Shown here: positions 60,718 to 64,000 of the stretch, piece after piece
How positions within the stretch are numbered: the first letter of the stretch is position 1
Layout: each line of letters begins with the position of its first letter
Assembly (NCBI RefSeq): GCF_019351405.1
Contig: NZ_JAHWZX010000014.1
Location: 23,058-87,057 of the forward strand
From: Stakelama flava
GTDB lineage: Bacteria; Pseudomonadota; Alphaproteobacteria; Sphingomonadales; Sphingomonadaceae
Direction: 5' to 3'
Length of the DNA stretch: 64,000 nucleotides
Made by a program: the position numbers and the translations under genes
Notes under the pieces: generated by a model
The model's database searches: none
What the model was told of the DNA's origin: nothing
The model's input: the letters and a program-made list of their open reading frames with translations, nothing else

Positions 60718-62792
60718 GCGTCTACGTCCACTTTCGGCTCGCGCGCCCACATCCGTAGCTGAGACAGCTTGTCGACAAAGCTTTTGGCATCTTTGTCGCC
60801 CGAAAGTTTGACGCAGCCATCGTCGAGGCTTTCAGTGATACCGGCCTTTTCCATCACCGCCATTGCCGGTTCGCAATAGGCGATGAATTTAAGGTGCGCG
60901 AAGGCATCGGCGATGAAATCGCGGGTCGGCGCGTCGTTTTTCAGCTTTTGCGCGCCTTCTTCCGAAATCAGCAGCGCCACCGCATCATAAAGTACCGACG
61001 GGCCGCCGTCGATCTTCTGCTTGGCGGGCATCGCCTTGCCGTTCGACAAGGTGACGCCACCGACCTTTGGCGCGATCAGTTCGATCATGCCGCCTTCGGC
61101 CTCGACCGCCTTTTTCAGCGCTTCGAAATGCGATGCTTCCGCCCCGTCGGTGACGAGAATGCCGAGCTTGCGCCCCTTGAAGCTTTTCGGGCCGTTCTTG
61201 ACGATGCTCAGCGGTTCGGATGGCGGCAGATCGGTGATCGGTGCCTTGGCCGGCGTCGCCGGATCGGGCAATTCGATGCCAAGGCCGTCGGCGACCATAT
61301 TGGCGAGCGATTCATCGATGTTACGCAGGTGCGAAACCATCCGCGTACGGATCACCGGCGTTTCGACCTTCGACAATTCGAACACCAGCGCCTGACCGAT
61401 ATGCGCCTGCTCGACCTCGGTCTGGCTGATATAGAATTGTCGGGCCTGGCTATAATGATCGGCGAAGCGTTCCGACCGCACGCGAAGTTTGGGACCTTCC
61501 AGTTCCTGCGGAACCGACTTGAATCCCTTTTGCGGATTTTCGCGCGGGCCGCCTTCTTCGGTGCCCCAGCTATTGGGCTCGTAATTGGCGCGCCCCTTCG
61601 GGTTGTGCATCGCCATATGGCCGTCCTGCTGAAAATGACGGAACGGACATTTCGGCGCATTGACGGGGATATGGGTAAAATTGGGCGAACCCAGCCGCTT
61701 TATCTGTGTATCAAGGTACGAGAAATTGCGTCCCTGAAGCAGCGGGTCGTCGGTGAAATCGACGCCGGGGACGATGTTCTGCGTGCAGAAGGCGACCTGT
61801 TCGGTTTCGGCAAAGAAATTATCAACCACACGGTCGAGAACCAGCCGCCCGACCTTGCGGATCGGAATCAGTTCTTCGGGGATAATCTTCGTTGCGTCGA
61901 GCACGTCGAAGTCAAACTTCTCCGCAAAGTCCTCGTCGAACAATTGCAGGCCAAGCTCCCATTCGGGATAATCGCCCGCCTGAATCGCGTCCCACAGATC
62001 GCGGCGGTGGAAATCGGGATCGGCACCGTTGGTCTTCACCGCTTCGTTCCAGACGACCGACTGAAGCCCCTGTTTGGGCTTCCAGTGGAATTTGACGAAC
62101 GTCGGCTTGCCCTCGGCATTGACCAGCTTGAACGTGTGGACGCCGAACCCTTCCATGAAACGGAAGGAACGTGGGATCGTGCGATCGGACATGATCCACA
62201 TGATCATGTTCATCGATTCGGGGCTTAGCGAAGCAAAGTCCCAGAAATTGTCATGCGCCGTTTGCGCCTGCGGGAATCCGCGATCGGGCTCCTGCTTGGC
62301 CGAATGGATCAGATCGGGGAACTTGATCGCATCCTGAATGAAGAAGACGGGAATGTTGTTGCCGACAATGTCCCAATTGCCCTCTTGCGTGTACAGCTTC
62401 ACCGCGAAACCACGAACGTCGCGGGCAAGATCGGGGGACCCCTTGTTTCCCGCAACGGTGGAGAACCGCACAAAGGCCGGCGTCTTTTCGCCGACATGGT
62501 TGAAGATGTGCGCCATCGACACATCCGAACAATCGTCGGTCAGTTCGAAATAGCCGTGCGCGCCGAAGCCGCGGGCATGGACGACGCGCTCAGGGATGCG
62601 CTCGTGATCAAAATGGAAGATTTTTTCCCGAAAATGGAAATCCTCCATCAGCATCGGGCCGCGCGCGCCCGCCTTCAAATGGTTCTGGTCATCGGAAACC
62701 GCAACGCCCTGCGACGTCGTCATCGTTTCATATCCCTGTTCGGTGGTCTGATGCGGCGCGCCGCCCTTGTCGAGGTTAAGGTCGTCGGTCAT
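60714..62792 (-). CDS. katE: Large-subunit catalase (HPII type) with DJ-1-like C-terminal domain
   Basis: A 692-residue clade 2 catalase. The heme-side His is in [12 protein letters not shown], the Asn-containing [16 protein letters not shown] is conserved, and the proximal Tyr lies in [15 protein letters not shown]. The extra C-terminal domain (from about residue 540) is a flavodoxin/DJ-1-like fold ([20 protein letters not shown]), which marks the large-subunit class. It breaks hydrogen peroxide to water and oxygen in stationary phase. The start is ATG 62792 ([11 protein letters not shown]) with AGGAAA upstream. A weak EcfG-like sequence (TGAAC-N16-TGTT, two mismatches, 62836-62860) lies upstream. 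It is divergent from trmB. Confidence 0.95.
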   Translation of the reverse strand: MTDDLNLDKGGAPHQTTEQGYETMTTSQGVAVSDDQNHLKAGARGPMLMEDFHFREKIFHFDHERIPERVVHARGFGAHGYFELTDDCSDVSMAHIFNHVGEKTPAFVRFSTVAGNKGSPDLARDVRGFAVKLYTQEGNWDIVGNNIPVFFIQDAIKFPDLIHSAKQEPDRGFPQAQTAHDNFWDFASLSPESMNMIMWIMSDRTIPRSFRFMEGFGVHTFKLVNAEGKPTFVKFHWKPKQGLQSVVWNEAVKTNGADPDFHRRDLWDAIQAGDYPEWELGLQLFDEDFAEKFDFDVLDATKIIPEELIPIRKVGRLVLDRVVDNFFAETEQVAFCTQNIVPGVDFTDDPLLQGRNFSYLDTQIKRLGSPNFTHIPVNAPKCPFRHFQQDGHMAMHNPKGRANYEPNSWGTEEGGPRENPQKGFKSVPQELEGPKLRVRSERFADHYSQARQFYISQTEVEQAHIGQALVFELSKVETPVIRTRMVSHLRNIDESLANMVADGLGIELPDPATPAKAPITDLPPSEPLSIVKNGPKSFKGRKLGILVTDGAEASHFEALKKAVEAEGGMIELIAPKVGGVTLSNGKAMPAKQKIDGGPSVLYDAVALLISEEGAQKLKNDAPTRDFIADAFAHLKFIAYCEPAMAVMEKAGITESLDDGCVKLSGDKDAKSFVDKLSQLRMWAREPKVDVDA

Positions 62793-62996
62793 TCGCAATT
62801 TCCTTTTGGCCTGAAGCTGTGTTCCCCGCTCGCCCAACAGCGGGCAAAGCGCTAAGTTCATGCGAAAAAATCGATCAGGCTGATCGACGCGTGCGAGCGT
62901 TTCCTGCATACGACCAGTCGAGTTTTTGCGCCGCACCCCACCACCCGGCACAGCGACGGCTTATCAAAGCGACCAAATTATGCTGTTGCCCCGGCC
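62793..62996. other. Intergenic region between katE and trmB
   Basis: About 200 nt between divergent genes. It contains the weak EcfG-like element for katE (62836-62860) and a partial dyad (ATCGATCAGGCTGATCGA, 62869-62886) that could be an operator. I saw no gene in it. Confidence 0.4.
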
Positions 62997-63683
62997 ATGA
63001 ACGATCCCAGCACGATCCGCCGCCTGTACGGCCGCCGCCAAGGCCATAAACTTCGCGACGCCCAGGCGCATCTGGTCGAGACGCTGCTTCCCGAACTCAG
63101 CGTTCCCGAAACCGGTCCTCTGAATGCCGAAGTCCTGTTTGGCGACAACCGCCCGCTGGAATTCGAAATCGGGTTTGGCGCGGGGGAGCATCTTGCCGGA
63201 CAGGCGAGCGCGCGGCCGGAACATGGCTTTATCGGATGCGAGCCATTTCTGAACGGAATGGTTGGCGCACTGGGCCATGTCCGCGATCGGGAACTGACGA
63301 ATGTGCGGCTGCACCTGGGCGATGCGCTTGCGGTGCTTGAACGCCTGCCAGATGCATCGCTCGACCGCGTCTATCTGCTCCACCCAGACCCATGGCCCAA
63401 GGCGCGCCACGCCAAACGCCGAATGGTCAATCACGGCCCGATCGACATGATCGCGGCGAAGCTGAAACCGGGATGCGAATTCCGGCTCGGCACAGACGAC
63501 CCGACCTATTGCCGCTGGTCGATGATGGTGATGAACCAGCGGCGCGACTTTGAGTGGCAGGCAAAAACGCCGGGCGATTTCCTGAACCGCCCCGCCGACT
63601 GGCCCGAAACCCGCTACGAACGAAAGGCCCGCATCAAGGGGCATGAGGTCTGGTATTTTCGCTGGAAGCGTACTGAGGCGTAG
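62997..63683 (+). CDS. trmB: tRNA (guanine-N7-)-methyltransferase
   Basis: A 228-residue SAM-dependent enzyme making m7G46 in tRNA. The SAM-site sequence LEFEIGFGAGEHLAGQA (about residues 54-70), the catalytic HPDPWPKARHAKRRMV and the end GHEVWYFRWKR are family signatures. It usually follows metK in Alphaproteobacteria; here c-di-GMP, UVR and catalase genes separate them. It is the last housekeeping gene before an integrase fragment. Confidence 0.96.
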   Translation: MNDPSTIRRLYGRRQGHKLRDAQAHLVETLLPELSVPETGPLNAEVLFGDNRPLEFEIGFGAGEHLAGQASARPEHGFIGCEPFLNGMVGALGHVRDRELTNVRLHLGDALAVLERLPDASLDRVYLLHPDPWPKARHAKRRMVNHGPIDMIAAKLKPGCEFRLGTDDPTYCRWSMMVMNQRRDFEWQAKTPGDFLNRPADWPETRYERKARIKGHEVWYFRWKRTEA

Positions 63684-63760
63684 CATAGCGTTGATTTTTC
63701 GGATTTTTTCTGAGCCTCACTGCGCTACACTTGCAGTCTCTTGGCGGCTTTTTCCGCTTC

Positions 63761-63782
63761 GGTGATTGCTGGGTGATTGCTG
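63761..63782 (+). repeat. Tandem repeat, two copies of GGTGATTGCTG
   Basis: Two perfect 11-bp copies (63761-63771 and 63772-63782) sit 26 nt before the integrase start. Repeats at this place can be core or arm sites for a tyrosine integrase. No tRNA gene is present, so the true att site is not defined here. Confidence 0.5.
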
Positions 63783-63807
63783 GAAAGCACCTGCGGGAGG
63801 CTCGAAA

Positions 63808-63885
63808 ATGGCTACAGGAAGAATAGGTAAGCGCGCGGTCGATGCGATACGCTCGGCCGGCGTTGCCGGCTTCTTATGGGACTAG
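63808..63885 (+). pseudogene. Tyrosine integrase, 5' fragment cut off by an insertion sequence
   Basis: An ATG with a strong ribosome site (GGGAGG 8 nt upstream) opens a 25-codon frame, MATGRIGKRAVDAIRSAG then VAGFLWD. This is the conserved N-terminus of phage and island tyrosine integrases with the DUF4102-like arm-binding domain (usual form ...RITKRAVDAL..., ...FLWDxxL.GFG). The frame then hits TAG at the point where IS5-type transposase sequence begins on the other strand, so the gene looks broken by insertion. The rest of the integrase, if present, lies beyond the window. It is the first gene of a probable integrated element next to trmB. Confidence 0.75.
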
Positions 63886-64000
63886 GCGGCGTGGACAAAT
63901 TTGAGCCAGTATCTGGCGGTGGCGACGTGGACCATGCCGAGGAAGCTGCTGGTCAGTTGGTCGTAGCGGGTGGCGATGGCCCGGTTGATCTTGAGGTGAC
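63882..64000 (-). mobile_element. IS5-family transposase, C-terminal end (partial)
   Basis: Reading leftwards from 64000, 38 residues precede the stop at 63884-63882: HLKINRAIATRYDQLT, then SSFLGMVHVATARYWLKF and VHAA. This is the typical C-terminus of IS5/IS427-type DDE transposases (second ORF), including RAIATRYD and the final helix with W-L. Stop and IS end nearly coincide, as in that group. The catalytic part is outside the window. It interrupts the integrase fragment on the other strand. The left end and terminal repeat cannot be compared here. Confidence 0.8.

Noticed and set aside
62836..62860. EcfG promoter of katE
   Set aside because: TGAAC-N16-TGTT has two mismatches at key bases, so it is only mentioned with the gene and not called.
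63761..63782. CRISPR repeat
   Set aside because: Only two directly joined 11-bp copies with no spacers; a tandem duplication is simpler.
63684..63807. tRNA gene as the integration target
   Set aside because: No cloverleaf or tRNA 3' end could be drawn from this stretch.

Overview
The window is a dense, GC-rich chromosome segment from an alphaproteobacterium, most likely a sphingomonad (Sphingomonadaceae). The pointers are MipZ beside panC, hemA of the Shemin type (5-aminolevulinate synthase), MucR and a Fur without the zinc CxxC pair, a bacteriophytochrome with an HWE-type kinase, and the order tsaB-rimI-mucR-fur-plsC-miaB-phoH-ybeY-corC-lnt-metK-trmB, which is a familiar alphaproteobacterial housekeeping block. 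I recognise about 67 protein genes. No rRNA, tRNA or CRISPR was found, and no gap without a gene exceeds about 260 bases. The genus is inferred, not proven.

Left part (1-13.4 kb): the start of atpI; the envelope operon ydbH-ynbE-ydbL, whose three genes overlap by 4 nt; radC; an acidic repetitive secreted protein; then purB, a heme oxygenase and a bacteriophytochrome kinase in one tight operon, preceded by an exact match to the general-stress sigma (EcfG) promoter consensus and closed by a strong terminator. dnaK-dnaJ follow on the other strand with a good RpoH-type promoter.

Middle part (13.5-44 kb): mixed metabolism and maintenance. It holds a PCu(A)C copper chaperone, a CPBP protease, a PHA depolymerase, an ABC exporter, RNase R with two small paralogous membrane proteins, glpD, asparaginase, OsmC, a DEDD exonuclease, phosphoglucomutase/phosphomannomutase, a membrane J-domain protein with MipZ, panC, topA, a DUF4396 membrane protein coupled to a nitronate monooxygenase, plsY-dprA, murI, hemA (with an FNR/FixK-like box upstream), rpiB, glyA, nrdR, an Nfu-type Fe-S protein and a nitroreductase.

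Right part (44-63.7 kb): the conserved block from tsaB to trmB. It is interrupted by accessory genes: a soluble double-PAS/methyl-accepting protein between miaB and phoH, a sorbosone-dehydrogenase-like protein and a PHA-granule-type protein before lnt, and a MHYT-GGDEF-EAL protein with a GAF partner plus a large catalase between metK and trmB.

Right edge (63.7-64.0 kb): just past trmB an integrase gene begins with a good ribosome binding site but is cut after 25 codons, and the end of an IS5-family transposase faces it. This looks like the border of an integrated element whose integrase was broken by an insertion sequence. No wholly new defence or mobile system is visible. The most interesting signals are the stress-promoter/heme-oxygenase/phytochrome operon with its CTG start, the small paralogues after rnr, the nested inverted repeat between mucR and fur, and the broken integrase.
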